49,509 nt of DNA from RGIG1828 sp045586905. GTDB taxonomy: Bacteria; Bacillota; Clostridia; UMGS1810. The notes under the pieces are model-generated. The model saw only the letters and a list, made by a program, of their open reading frames with translations, made no database searches and was not told where the DNA came from. The stretch lies in assembly GCA_045586905.1 (NCBI GenBank), contig JAZNBF010000054.1:1-49509 (forward strand). The letters are read 5' to 3'. Each line of letters begins with the position of its first letter. Within the stretch, counting starts at the first letter, position 1. A program made the translations under genes and the position numbers. Shown here one piece after another: positions 8,729 through 16,997 of this stretch.

Positions 8729-8754
8729 CAAAAAAGACCGTCGGAATGGCGGTC
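8729..8754 (-). terminator. Terminator after tsaD
   Basis: GACCG/CGGTC stem (8736-8740 with 8750-8754) followed on the minus strand by a run of seven T, about 20 bp after the tsaD stop. It separates the prfA-tsaD operon from the dnaD operon. Confidence 0.75.
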
Positions 8755-8772
8755 TCTTGATACAGACAGTAA

Positions 8773-9780
8773 TTATTTTAAATCTATTCCAAGATAAGGA
8801 ATGGCATTGAGCGACAGATCGGCAAAGTTTGATTTAAGAGCTTCATAGTGGGCACTGCAGCCTATCATGGCAGCATTGTCGGTACAAAGTATGGGTGAAG
8901 GATAGTATATTTTGTATCCGTCGGACCGTGATGACAGCTCCTTGCGAAGTCTTGAATTGCACGCCACTCCACCTGCGAGAGCCAGTGTGTTGCATCCGGT
9001 TTGCCTTGCAGCTTCTATGAGATGATCGACCATGACCTCACAAACACTTTTCTGAAAGCTTGCGGCAAGGTCTGCTTTGTTTATTTCTTCACCTTTTTGT
9101 TCTATATTGTGGCAATGATTTATAACAGCTGTTTTTATGCCACTGAAGCTGAAATCCAAGGGGTTGTCTGCGAATTTTACTTTTTTGAAAGGGATAGCAT
9201 CTTCATTGCCTTCTTTGGCAAGTGCATCTATTTTAGGTCCGCCCGGATATCCAAGGTCTAAAACCCTTGCAACCTTATCAAAAGCTTCGCCTGCGGCATC
9301 ATCACGCGTCTGACCTAAAACCTCAAAATCGGTGTAGTCTTTAACGTGAACTATGTGGCTATGACCACCTGATGCAACAAGGCAAACAAATGGTGGTGTA
9401 AGCTCGGGATGTTCGATAAAATTGGCACATATGTGACCACGGATATGGTGGACACCAATGAGAGGGATACCCAGCGAAAGAGAAAGAGCTTTTGCTGCTG
9501 ACACCCCAACCAAAAGTGCTCCGACAAGACCGGGTGCATAGGTGACTGCTATATAGTCGATGTCGGAAAGAGATACGTGCGAATCATTTATGGCCTGCTC
9601 AATTACCGGATTGACAGCTTCAAGGTGTTTGCGGGATGCAACCTCGGGCACAACGCCTCCGAATTTTTTGTGGGTTTCAATCTGAGATGAAATTACATTG
9701 GATAAAACCGTTCTTCCATCTTTAACAACGGCTGCGGCAGTTTCGTCACAGGATGATTCTATTGCAAGTATTAAAGACAT
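8773..9780 (-). CDS. tsaD: tRNA threonylcarbamoyladenosine transferase TsaD
   Basis: A 335-residue ASKHA-fold protein that transfers the threonylcarbamoyl group from TC-AMP to A37 of ANN-reading tRNAs, working with TsaB and TsaE. It begins LILAIESSCDETAAAVV. The metal-binding HHIRGH motif is at residues 111-116, VASGGHSH follows, and GGVACNSRLR and CTDNAAMIG lie near the C-terminus, all intact. It is the last gene of the operon, 12 bp after rimI. tsaC is four genes earlier in the same transcript, so the first and last steps of t6A synthesis are co-transcribed. TsaB and TsaE are not encoded in the window. Confidence 0.96.
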   Translation of the reverse strand: MSLILAIESSCDETAAAVVKDGRTVLSNVISSQIETHKKFGGVVPEVASRKHLEAVNPVIEQAINDSHVSLSDIDYIAVTYAPGLVGALLVGVSAAKALSLSLGIPLIGVHHIRGHICANFIEHPELTPPFVCLVASGGHSHIVHVKDYTDFEVLGQTRDDAAGEAFDKVARVLDLGYPGGPKIDALAKEGNEDAIPFKKVKFADNPLDFSFSGIKTAVINHCHNIEQKGEEINKADLAASFQKSVCEVMVDHLIEAARQTGCNTLALAGGVACNSRLRKELSSRSDGYKIYYPSPILCTDNAAMIGCSAHYEALKSNFADLSLNAIPYLGIDLK

Positions 9781-9792
9781 GTCTTCACCGCC

Positions 9793-10242
9793 TTAATTTA
9801 AAAATTTTGTCATGAGAAGTGCTGTTTCGTGATTGTCATAATAGTAGTTTTTGCGGCTTCCTACTTTTTTGAAACCAAATTTTTCATAAAGTTTTATTGC
9901 ATTTGTATTTGACTCGCGGACTTCGAGAGTTATAAATTCGAGATGGTCATCGGCAGTTTGTGAAATGAGATTTTGGAGAATAGAAGATGCAATGCCACGG
10001 TGTCGGTAGTCGGGATGCACTGCAATGTTTGTGATGCTCCCCTCGCCTGCTACTGAGATTATGCCTCCATAGGCTACGAGCTCGTCACCGAGAAAAGCTA
10101 AGATATAATGAGCATGGGGATTGGTGAGTTCGGACGCAAAAAGCTCCCTGCTCCAGTTAAGAGTGAAGCACATTTTGTCGAGAGCTGCTATTTTGTCGAG
10201 ATATTCTTCTTTCAAATTATCATAGTGAATGTTCATTGTCAT
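9793..10242 (-). CDS. rimI: Ribosomal-protein-alanine N-acetyltransferase RimI-like
   Basis: A 149-residue GNAT acetyltransferase. The acetyl-CoA binding motif HPDYRHRGIASSIL and the C-terminal YEKFGFKKVGSRKNYY are typical of RimI, which in Firmicutes is linked to tsaD. The start overlaps the upstream stop in an ATGA arrangement at 10239-10242, indicating translational coupling; a second ATG two codons further (10236) is possible. The actual substrate, ribosomal protein S18 or another, cannot be read from the sequence. Confidence 0.88.
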   Translation of the reverse strand: MTMNIHYDNLKEEYLDKIAALDKMCFTLNWSRELFASELTNPHAHYILAFLGDELVAYGGIISVAGEGSITNIAVHPDYRHRGIASSILQNLISQTADDHLEFITLEVRESNTNAIKLYEKFGFKKVGSRKNYYYDNHETALLMTKFLN

Positions 10243-10685
10243 TTACCGGTTAATTTATTATAAATTTTCTCTGTTATGTCAAAAATCTCTTTTGCACATT
10301 CTCTGTAAACTGAAAGATCGCCTCCGTATGGGTCGGCAACATCGGGACACGACAAAAATTCTGATATTGAAAAAACTTTGGCAGAAAGCTCAGGAAAAGC
10401 ACTGACTATAAGGTCTTTGTGAGCTTTGGTCATTGTGAAAATACAGTCTGCCGAAAAGGCGTCTTCATGCGTGAGAGGTGCAGAAGTGTGAGTGCTTATG
10501 TCGGCACCAAGCTCGGATGCTGAAATCACGGAAAACCGAGAAGCAGGTGCACCGTTTTGGGCAAAAGTGCCACGGGATATGGCGCAGATGTCAGGTTTTT
10601 TATTTTTGGCACAAAGCATATTGAAAAAACCTTCGGCCATAGGACTGCGACAGGTATTGCCCGTGCAAACGAAAATAATTTTCAT
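10239..10685 (-). CDS. Low-molecular-weight phosphatase, YwlE-type (protein-arginine phosphatase)
   Basis: A 148-residue LMW-PTP fold enzyme. The P-loop CTGNTCRSPMAEG (Cys7, Arg13) and the general-acid motif DPYGG are intact. Residue 11 in the P-loop is threonine, the feature that in Bacillus YwlE selects phosphoarginine over phosphotyrosine (established knowledge). The genomic position after prfA and sua5 is also that of ywlE. I therefore favour protein-arginine phosphatase, opposing an McsB kinase, over tyrosine phosphatase or arsenate reductase. ATG at 10685 follows GAGGT by 9 nt; the TTG at 10700 contains the ribosome site and was rejected. Confidence 0.85.
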   Translation of the reverse strand: MKIIFVCTGNTCRSPMAEGFFNMLCAKNKKPDICAISRGTFAQNGAPASRFSVISASELGADISTHTSAPLTHEDAFSADCIFTMTKAHKDLIVSAFPELSAKVFSISEFLSCPDVADPYGGDLSVYRECAKEIFDITEKIYNKLTGK

Positions 10686-10689
10686 AAAG

Positions 10690-11691
10690 TTATACCTCAA
10701 CTATGTTATGACCGGCAGATTTGTAAAGTCTGTTGCGTACAGCTGTGCCCATGCCGGCTTCGGGCATGAATTCGGCATAGATGGTTTCGATGTTGTGCTT
10801 ATCGAAGGTGCGAAGATGGGAAAAGAGATTGTGGGCATATTCTTCCATGTTGCAACCGGCGTCTAAAATAAGATTTGCATTTTCATAGGTGCCGCCTTTA
10901 TATGTGAGAACTCCACAATTTGTATTTTTTTCGAGTTGAGCTTTGATATACTCTCTTACAGCCTCCTTTTCACCACGGACAACAATAACATTTGCCCTTG
11001 GAGAATAGTGAGTATATTTGAGTCCGGGGCATTTGGGAACTGCTTTGTCATCAATAAGGCCGGAGTCAAGCTCAGCATCGGGGATGAGTGTTTGTATCAT
11101 TTCAAGAGTAACTCCGCCAGGACGAAGAATTATGGTGTTTGGACCTGAGATATCGACAACGGTGGATTCGAGGCCAATCTCGCAGCCTGTGCCATCGATT
11201 ATGTAGTCTACTCTGCCATCTAAATCGTCTATAACATCAGAGCATATAGTGGGACTTGGGCTACCCGAAAGATTGGCACTTGGAGCAGCGACAAGTGTAC
11301 CCGAGAGTGAGATAAGCTTCTGAGCTATGGGATTTGACGGGAAACGGACAGCAACTGTGTCGAGTCCTGCAGTGACGCTTGAGCTTACGGAAGGAAGCTT
11401 ACGGAAAATGAGTGTGAGAGGACCGGGCCAGAAATTATCCATGAGAAGCTTTGCTCTGTGGTTTATATCGTCGGTAAGAAGTGAAAGCTGAGACAGGTCG
11501 GAAATGTGGACGATAAGAGGATTGTCGGACGGTCTGCCCTTTGCCTTGTATATTTTTGAGATGGCTTCATCACTGAATGCATCGGCGCCGAGTCCGTAGA
11601 CAGTTTCGGTTGGAAATACAACCGTGCCACCATTTTTTATACACACTGCGGCAGGCTCTATTCCATCGGCAGTGATGATGTTTGTATTCAT
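10690..11691 (-). CDS. tsaC: Threonylcarbamoyl-AMP synthase (Sua5/TsaC type)
   Basis: A 333-residue protein that makes threonylcarbamoyl-AMP from threonine, bicarbonate and ATP. The YrdC domain (residues about 10-200) has FPTETVYGLGADA, KAKGRPSDNPL and APSANLSG. A C-terminal Sua5 domain (about 220-333), beginning PGLKYTHYSP, makes it the long form. It ends 4 bp before the YwlE-type gene and starts 13 bp after prfA, behind a GGAG site. The annotation sua5/ywlC would be equivalent. Confidence 0.95.
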   Translation of the reverse strand: MNTNIITADGIEPAAVCIKNGGTVVFPTETVYGLGADAFSDEAISKIYKAKGRPSDNPLIVHISDLSQLSLLTDDINHRAKLLMDNFWPGPLTLIFRKLPSVSSSVTAGLDTVAVRFPSNPIAQKLISLSGTLVAAPSANLSGSPSPTICSDVIDDLDGRVDYIIDGTGCEIGLESTVVDISGPNTIILRPGGVTLEMIQTLIPDAELDSGLIDDKAVPKCPGLKYTHYSPRANVIVVRGEKEAVREYIKAQLEKNTNCGVLTYKGGTYENANLILDAGCNMEEYAHNLFSHLRTFDKHNIETIYAEFMPEAGMGTAVRNRLYKSAGHNIVEV

Positions 11692-11704
11692 GAAAACACT
11701 CCAG

Positions 11705-12775
11705 TTAATTCTGATTTTTTAGCTTTTCGCTTTGGTCGGAGGTAATGAGGGAATCGATGATTTCGTCGAGATCACCGTTCATGATTGCATCGATTTTATG
11801 GAGAGTAAGACCAATGCGATGGTCGGTGACACGGCCTTGCGGGAAGTTGTAGGTGCGAATGCGCTCGCTGCGGTCGCCCGAGCCGACCTGACTCTTTCTT
11901 TCCTGAGATATGGCATCATTTTGCTCTTTGAGCATCATGTCATATACTCTTGAGCGAAGAATTTTCATAGCTTTGTCTTTATTTTTGTGTTGGGATTTTT
12001 CGTCCTGACAGGAAACCACAACACCAGTGGGGAGGTGGGTTATACGAACTGCCGAGTCGGTGGTGTTTACACACTGACCACCCGGGCCACCTGCTCTGAA
12101 AACATCTATGCGAAGGTCACCAGGATTGATTTCGACCTCTACATCTTCAACCTCGGGAAGCACTGCAACTGTTGCAGCAGAGGTGTGAATTCTGCCGCCG
12201 GATTCGGTGGAGGGAATACGCTGAACACGATGAACTCCACTTTCGAACTTGAGACGGGAATAGGCACTGTCGCCATTTATGGCAAAGGTGACTTCTTTGT
12301 AGCCGCCAATGTCGGTTTCGTTTGACGAAAGAAGTTCAACCCTCCAGTGTTTTGTTTCGGCATACATTGAGTACATTCTGAGAAGATCGGCAGCAAAAAG
12401 TGCCGCTTCATCACCACCGGTGCCGCCTCTTATTTCGACAATGACGTTTTTGTCGTCATTGGGATCTTTAGGAAGAAGAAGAATTTTTATCTCTTCACAG
12501 ATGATGTCGATTTGCCTTTTACTGTGGGCAACCTCTTGTTCTATCATTTCTTTATCGTCTCTCGTGAGATCGGGATCGGCAAGCATCAGTGCAGCTTCGT
12601 CTATGTTTTCTGCAAAGCCTTTATATTCACGATATTTCTGAACAATGGGGGAAATGTCGGAATGTTCTTTGCAAAGCTTTCGCCACTCGGCCTGATCGGC
12701 AATCACTTCGGGATCGGAAATCTTCTTTTCCAAAAACGAAAATCTATCTTCAATAAATGACAATTTGTCAAACAT
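11705..12775 (-). CDS. prfA: Peptide chain release factor 1
   Basis: A 356-residue class I release factor for UAA and UAG. The PxT-type stop-recognition region lies in RVQRIPSTESGG, and the GGQ motif in FRAGGPGGQCVNTTDSAVR contacts the peptidyl-transferase centre. ATG at 12775 follows GAGGTG; the upstream TTG lies inside that site. It is the first gene of a five-gene operon. In most Firmicutes prmC, which methylates the GGQ glutamine, follows prfA directly; here tsaC follows instead, so prmC must be elsewhere or lost. Confidence 0.97.
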   Translation of the reverse strand: MFDKLSFIEDRFSFLEKKISDPEVIADQAEWRKLCKEHSDISPIVQKYREYKGFAENIDEAALMLADPDLTRDDKEMIEQEVAHSKRQIDIICEEIKILLLPKDPNDDKNVIVEIRGGTGGDEAALFAADLLRMYSMYAETKHWRVELLSSNETDIGGYKEVTFAINGDSAYSRLKFESGVHRVQRIPSTESGGRIHTSAATVAVLPEVEDVEVEINPGDLRIDVFRAGGPGGQCVNTTDSAVRITHLPTGVVVSCQDEKSQHKNKDKAMKILRSRVYDMMLKEQNDAISQERKSQVGSGDRSERIRTYNFPQGRVTDHRIGLTLHKIDAIMNGDLDEIIDSLITSDQSEKLKNQN

Positions 12776-12805
12776 AGAACACCTCAAAATATAGTTTTAT
12801 TATTA

Positions 12806-12833
12806 ATTATAACACAAGATATTGATTATTCAA
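12806..12833 (-). promoter_or_regulatory. Promoter of the prfA-tsaD operon
   Basis: Minus-strand TTGAAT (12828-12833) and TATAAT (12806-12811) with 16-bp spacing, about 30 bp before the prfA start. Confidence 0.65.
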
Positions 12834-12868
12834 CCAAATCTGAAAATTATTAACAATAATGTAATATA

Positions 12869-14938
12869 CTAATTAAATATATTATTGCCATCAAATTCTG
12901 AAAACAGATTATCTATTCGCATCTTTATACCCTCCAAAGACGGAGAAGACAGAGAAGGATCGTTTGCAAGTATTTGCGAGACTGATTCTGTTGCTTTTTG
13001 CAGGATGAGGCTGTCGGAAAAAAGATTGGCAATTTTGAGCTCGGGTATGCCATGCTGACGGGTGCCGAAGAATTGTCCGCTTCCACGGAGTTCGAGGTCT
13101 TTTTGTGAAATGACAAAACCATCGGTGCTCTCTGTCATAATCTTCATTCGTTCCTTGCAGTTGTCACTGTTTGCTTCGGAGACAAGAATGCAATATGACT
13201 TGGCATCGCCTCTGCCTACCCTGCCCCTGAGCTGATGAAGCTGAGACAAGCCAAAGCGCTCGGCATTTTCAATCATCATAACTGTGGCATTGGGAACATC
13301 GACTCCAACCTCTATGACAGTGGTGGAAACAAGAACACTTATCTCATTATTTTTGAAGCGCATCATGACATCATCTTTTTCATCGGCTTTCATTTTGCCA
13401 TGAACACATGCTACACTTATGCCTGAGAGTACACCGTTTTTAAGAGCCTCGACGGTATTTTCAACAGATGACGCCTCAATTGATTCGGAATCTTCGACGA
13501 GGGGGCACACAATGTAGCACTGGTGTCCTGCTTCAACTTCTTTTCTCACAAAGCCATAGGCTCTTTCTTTGATTTTTCCATTTATGTGGTATGTGTCGAC
13601 ACTTTGTCTGCCCTTTGGCATGGTTTTGATTACGGAGATGTCGAGGTCACCATAAAGAATGAGAGAGAGGGTGCGAGGAATGGGTGTGGCACTCATAACA
13701 AGCATGTGACAGAGTTTGCCTTTGGAAGAAAGCAATGCCCTTTGATTGACTCCGAAGCGATGTTGTTCGTCGACTATGCAAAGTGCAAGATTTTGAAAAG
13801 TGATTTTATCTTCGATGAGGGCATGAGTACCTATGACAACATCATATTCCCCATTTGCTACGTCATCTGCAAGCTTTGCTTTTTGTCTGGTTGATGAAGT
13901 GAAAAGAGCTATTCGCACACTGTTACCAAGAAGTTTTTGGAGAGTATCGTAATGCTGAAAAGCAAGAATTTCGGTGGGAGCCATAAATGCAGACTGATAG
14001 CCCGAGGCAGCCATAGCATACATTGCTGCTGCAGCCACAGCAGTTTTGCCGCAGCCAACATCACCCTGAAGGAGTCTGTTCATTGGTCTGCCGGATTTAA
14101 AATCGGAGCAGATATCATTTATAGCCATTTTCTGTCCGTCGGTGAGAGTGAACGGAAGTCTTGATGCAAAGTCTCTGACAGAGCCGGTTGCATTTATTAC
14201 TATGCCTTCTTTGTCGGCTTGTCTTCTCTTGAGCGACGAAAGTGCAAGGCTGAGCACAAAAAGCTCCTCAAAAGCAAGACGGTCATGAGCCCGGGCAAGA
14301 GATTGCATGTCGGGGGGAGCATGCATAGCTCGAACTGCATCGTAAATGGAGATGAGATTGTTTTTTTGCAATATATCTGACGGGATGCAATCATCAAGGG
14401 AACTTACCGGTTCAAGAGCATTTGCTACTGCCTCTGCAATTGCCTTGGAGGTGAGTCCTGATGTGGCACGGTAGACAGGAACAATGGCTTCTGTATAGCG
14501 GGGGTTTTCGGCATCTTCTATGTAGCGGAGTTCAAATTCTTTTTTGCCGCCTTTGGAAGACATGGAGCCATAGATATTGTAAAGCTTTCCTGACTGAAGT
14601 TTTGGTTTGGAAAACGGTGCAGAAAACCATTTGACAGTTATGGTGTCAAATCCATCGGTTGCATAAAGTAAAAAGAGTGAGAGCTTTTGTTTGAGTCTGC
14701 GTTCTACAATCTGGCAAGCAGGACGAACCTTTATGCAGCATAGTTCGCCTTGCACACATTCACCTATGGAACACACCTTTCGTCTGTCATCGTAGCCTGT
14801 CGGAAAATAATAGCACAAATCCCAAACGGTATTTATGCCGAGGCGTGAAAAGAGCTGTGCTTTTTTGGGGCCGATGCCTTTCAGCACAGTGATGGGTGAT
14901 TTGAGATATTCAGTTTGGGAAAGAATGGATTGTTTCAT
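12869..14938 (-). CDS. recG: ATP-dependent DNA helicase RecG
   Basis: A 689-residue protein of the usual RecG length. It has an N-terminal wedge/OB region, Walker A GDVGCGKTAVAAAA near residue 290, the DEAH-like box VDEQHRFG, and the C-terminal motif VI region QLRGRVGRGD. RecG remodels stalled forks and Holliday junctions. The chosen ATG at 14938 sits 8 nt after AGGGG. A longer frame to 14980 would run through the palindrome at 14961-14984 and is rejected. It is the last gene of an operon starting at the sbcD-like gene, and follows fakA, matching the Bacillus order. Confidence 0.96.
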   Translation of the reverse strand: MKQSILSQTEYLKSPITVLKGIGPKKAQLFSRLGINTVWDLCYYFPTGYDDRRKVCSIGECVQGELCCIKVRPACQIVERRLKQKLSLFLLYATDGFDTITVKWFSAPFSKPKLQSGKLYNIYGSMSSKGGKKEFELRYIEDAENPRYTEAIVPVYRATSGLTSKAIAEAVANALEPVSSLDDCIPSDILQKNNLISIYDAVRAMHAPPDMQSLARAHDRLAFEELFVLSLALSSLKRRQADKEGIVINATGSVRDFASRLPFTLTDGQKMAINDICSDFKSGRPMNRLLQGDVGCGKTAVAAAAMYAMAASGYQSAFMAPTEILAFQHYDTLQKLLGNSVRIALFTSSTRQKAKLADDVANGEYDVVIGTHALIEDKITFQNLALCIVDEQHRFGVNQRALLSSKGKLCHMLVMSATPIPRTLSLILYGDLDISVIKTMPKGRQSVDTYHINGKIKERAYGFVRKEVEAGHQCYIVCPLVEDSESIEASSVENTVEALKNGVLSGISVACVHGKMKADEKDDVMMRFKNNEISVLVSTTVIEVGVDVPNATVMMIENAERFGLSQLHQLRGRVGRGDAKSYCILVSEANSDNCKERMKIMTESTDGFVISQKDLELRGSGQFFGTRQHGIPELKIANLFSDSLILQKATESVSQILANDPSLSSPSLEGIKMRIDNLFSEFDGNNIFN

Positions 14939-14960
14939 GGATTTTCCCCTTATTTTGCAA

Positions 14961-14984
14961 GAAGATGCCGCATGCGGCATCTTC
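14961..14984. repeat. Perfect 24-bp palindrome between fakA and recG
   Basis: GAAGATGCCGCA is followed directly by its reverse complement. It begins 10 bp past the fakA stop and lies 22 bp before recG. There is no T-run on the recG side, so it is not a standard terminator. It could be an RNA processing or stability hairpin, or a protein-binding site. Confidence 0.7.
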
Positions 14985-14994
14985 TCATGTAATA

Positions 14995-16620
14995 TTATTC
15001 GACTGATATCAGATAGTGATAGACAGGTTGTGCGCCTTGGTTTACAAGCACATCACAGTCCGGATATTTTTCTTCTATTGTTTCTGCCAGAGCTTCGGCA
15101 TCTTCTTCTGATACATCGGCTCCGTAGAAAATCGAAATGGTGCCTGAGGTGTCGTCTGTCATAAGGTCTATCGCAGAAGTCGCGGCAATGGCAGGAGTCT
15201 CGCAGGAAGCTTTTATCTTGCCATCGACGATGCTTAAAAAGTCACCTTCATTTATGACTATATCATCATAGGAGGTGTCTCTCACTGCTATGGTGACCTG
15301 AGCACTTCTGACAGAAGAAATTACATCTTCAAAGGCACTGACATTTGCATCGGCATCGGCATCTTCGTCGAACACAAGCATGCAGCTCATTGCCTGAGTC
15401 ACAGCTGTTGTTGGAACAACTATAACATTTTTGTCGGTGAGCTTGGCCGCCTGCTGTGATGCCATGATGATGTTTTTGTTATTTGGGAAAACAAATATGT
15501 TGTCGGAATTTATAGTTTCAATGGCACTTAAAATATCATCTGTGCTGGGGTTCATGGTCTGACCACCCTCGATTACTGCAGTAACACCGAGTTCTGAGAG
15601 CATGCCTGTAATGCCCTCGCCCACTGCAACAGAAACAAAGGCATATTTGGTTTTTTCAGTTTCGGGAGCACTCTTGGCATCCGCTTCCTTTGCCTTTATA
15701 ATTTCGCTATGCTGAGCACGCATGTTTTCTATTTTGACTGTTGCGAGCGAACCGACTTTGAGTGCTTCACCAAGTACGATGTTAGGCTCGTTGGTGTGGA
15801 TGTGAAGCTTTACAATGTCATCATCATCGACAAAAACCATGCTGTCGCCGAGCTTTTCAACATTGGCTTTGAACTGAAAGGCAGATTTGCCTTTTTCTTT
15901 TTTATCAACAATACACTCGGTGCAATATGCAAAGCGGATTTCTTCTTCGTGGGCATCGGAGTGTACGGGAGTTTCTTCATCGGTTTCTGAAAGCTCAATT
16001 ATTTTGCCTTTGGAAATGAAATAATACATTCCCTCAACAATGTACATGAGACCCTGGCCGCCTGCATCTACCACGCCTGCCTGCTTAAGTTTGGGCAAAA
16101 GTTCGGGAGTGCGCGCCAAAGCCTTGTTGCCGGCGTCGGTAACAAGAGCAAAAAATTCTTCAAAATCTTCTATCTGACCGGCACATGATACTGCACATTC
16201 GCTCATTTCGCGCGCAACGGTAAGTATTGTGCCCTCGGTGGGTTTCATAACTGCACGATATGCACTGTCGGCAGCAGCTTTGAAAGCTTTGGCAAAAAGC
16301 TCCACATCGGAGGTGGTGCTACCCGAGAATGCCTTTTTGAAGCCTCTCATGAGCTGTGACAATATAACACCTGAATTGCCTCGGGCACCACGGAGAGTGT
16401 CGTTGGCAAGTGACACTGCCACATCGGAAATAGTGGAATCGGCAGCCTTCTTTACCCCTACAACACATGCTCTCATTGTCATTGACATGTTGGTGCCTGT
16501 GTCACCGTCGGGAACCGGAAAGACATTCATTTCGTCAACCTTTTGTTTGTTGTTTATAAGGTTGTTGGCACCGGATATGAGCATATCTACAAAAGTTTTA
16601 GCGCCTATTTCTCTTATCAA
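14995..16620 (-). CDS. fakA: Fatty acid kinase catalytic subunit FakA (YloV, DAK2 domain)
   Basis: A protein of about 541 residues. The N-terminal DhaL/DAK2 kinase domain has PVPDGDTGTNMSMTM and RGARGNSGVILSQ, with the metal-binding aspartates. The central segment and the C-terminal domain (QTMNPSTDDILSAI, VPTTAVTQAMSCML) complete the YloV family. In Firmicutes FakA phosphorylates fatty acids held by FakB (DegV-type) proteins for phospholipid synthesis. The best start is a TTG at 16620, 8 nt after AGGAG in the asp23 stop region, giving MIREIGAKTF; GTG at 16629 is an alternative. No fakB is present in the window. Confidence 0.9.
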   Translation of the reverse strand: MIREIGAKTFVDMLISGANNLINNKQKVDEMNVFPVPDGDTGTNMSMTMRACVVGVKKAADSTISDVAVSLANDTLRGARGNSGVILSQLMRGFKKAFSGSTTSDVELFAKAFKAAADSAYRAVMKPTEGTILTVAREMSECAVSCAGQIEDFEEFFALVTDAGNKALARTPELLPKLKQAGVVDAGGQGLMYIVEGMYYFISKGKIIELSETDEETPVHSDAHEEEIRFAYCTECIVDKKEKGKSAFQFKANVEKLGDSMVFVDDDDIVKLHIHTNEPNIVLGEALKVGSLATVKIENMRAQHSEIIKAKEADAKSAPETEKTKYAFVSVAVGEGITGMLSELGVTAVIEGGQTMNPSTDDILSAIETINSDNIFVFPNNKNIIMASQQAAKLTDKNVIVVPTTAVTQAMSCMLVFDEDADADANVSAFEDVISSVRSAQVTIAVRDTSYDDIVINEGDFLSIVDGKIKASCETPAIAATSAIDLMTDDTSGTISIFYGADVSEEDAEALAETIEEKYPDCDVLVNQGAQPVYHYLISVE

Positions 16621-16625
16621 TTGAC

Positions 16626-16997
16626 TCACTCCTGTTCTTCTCCAACCCTGAAGCCTTCCACACAAACATTGACATTTTCAACATCAAGACATGTCATATG
16701 GCTTACCTGATATTTTACATTTTTGATTATGCTCTTGCCTATAACATTGATGTTTACACCATATTCAATGATAACATGGATATCAATTGAAATTTTGTTA
16801 TCTTCAGTAATATATACCTTAATACCTTTAGTGAAATTTTCTTTTTTGAGAAGGCTTGCCACGCTATCTGTTTTTGAACGGTATGCCATACCTACAACGC
16901 CGTATGACATTGAGGCAGCATAGCCCGCAATTGTGGCTACAACCTCCGGTTGAATTGTAACATTGCCCTTTGCAAGTGTAATTTCAGCATTGGCCAT
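16626..16997 (-). CDS. Asp23/Gls24 family protein (YloU)
   Basis: A 123-residue protein of the Asp23/Gls24 envelope-stress family. It has the N-terminal block ITLAKGNVTIQPEVVATIAG and the core IDIHVIIEYGVNINVIGKSI. Members coat the inner membrane face or associate with lipid kinases. The gene directly precedes fakA, as yloU precedes yloV in Bacillus, suggesting joint function. ATG at 16997 is 8 nt from AAAGGATG; the ATG at 17006 lies in that site. Its start overlaps the end of the Rad50-like gene by 14 bp. Confidence 0.9.
   Translation of the reverse strand: MANAEITLAKGNVTIQPEVVATIAGYAASMSYGVVGMAYRSKTDSVASLLKKENFTKGIKVYITEDNKISIDIHVIIEYGVNINVIGKSIIKNVKYQVSHMTCLDVENVNVCVEGFRVGEEQE

Noticed and set aside
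14939..14980. Upstream extension of RecG
   Set aside because: It would translate through the palindrome at 14961-14984, while AGGGG correctly positions the ATG at 14938.
14961..14984. Palindrome as a rho-independent terminator of fakA
   Set aside because: There is no T-run on the minus strand after the stem and recG follows within 25 bp.
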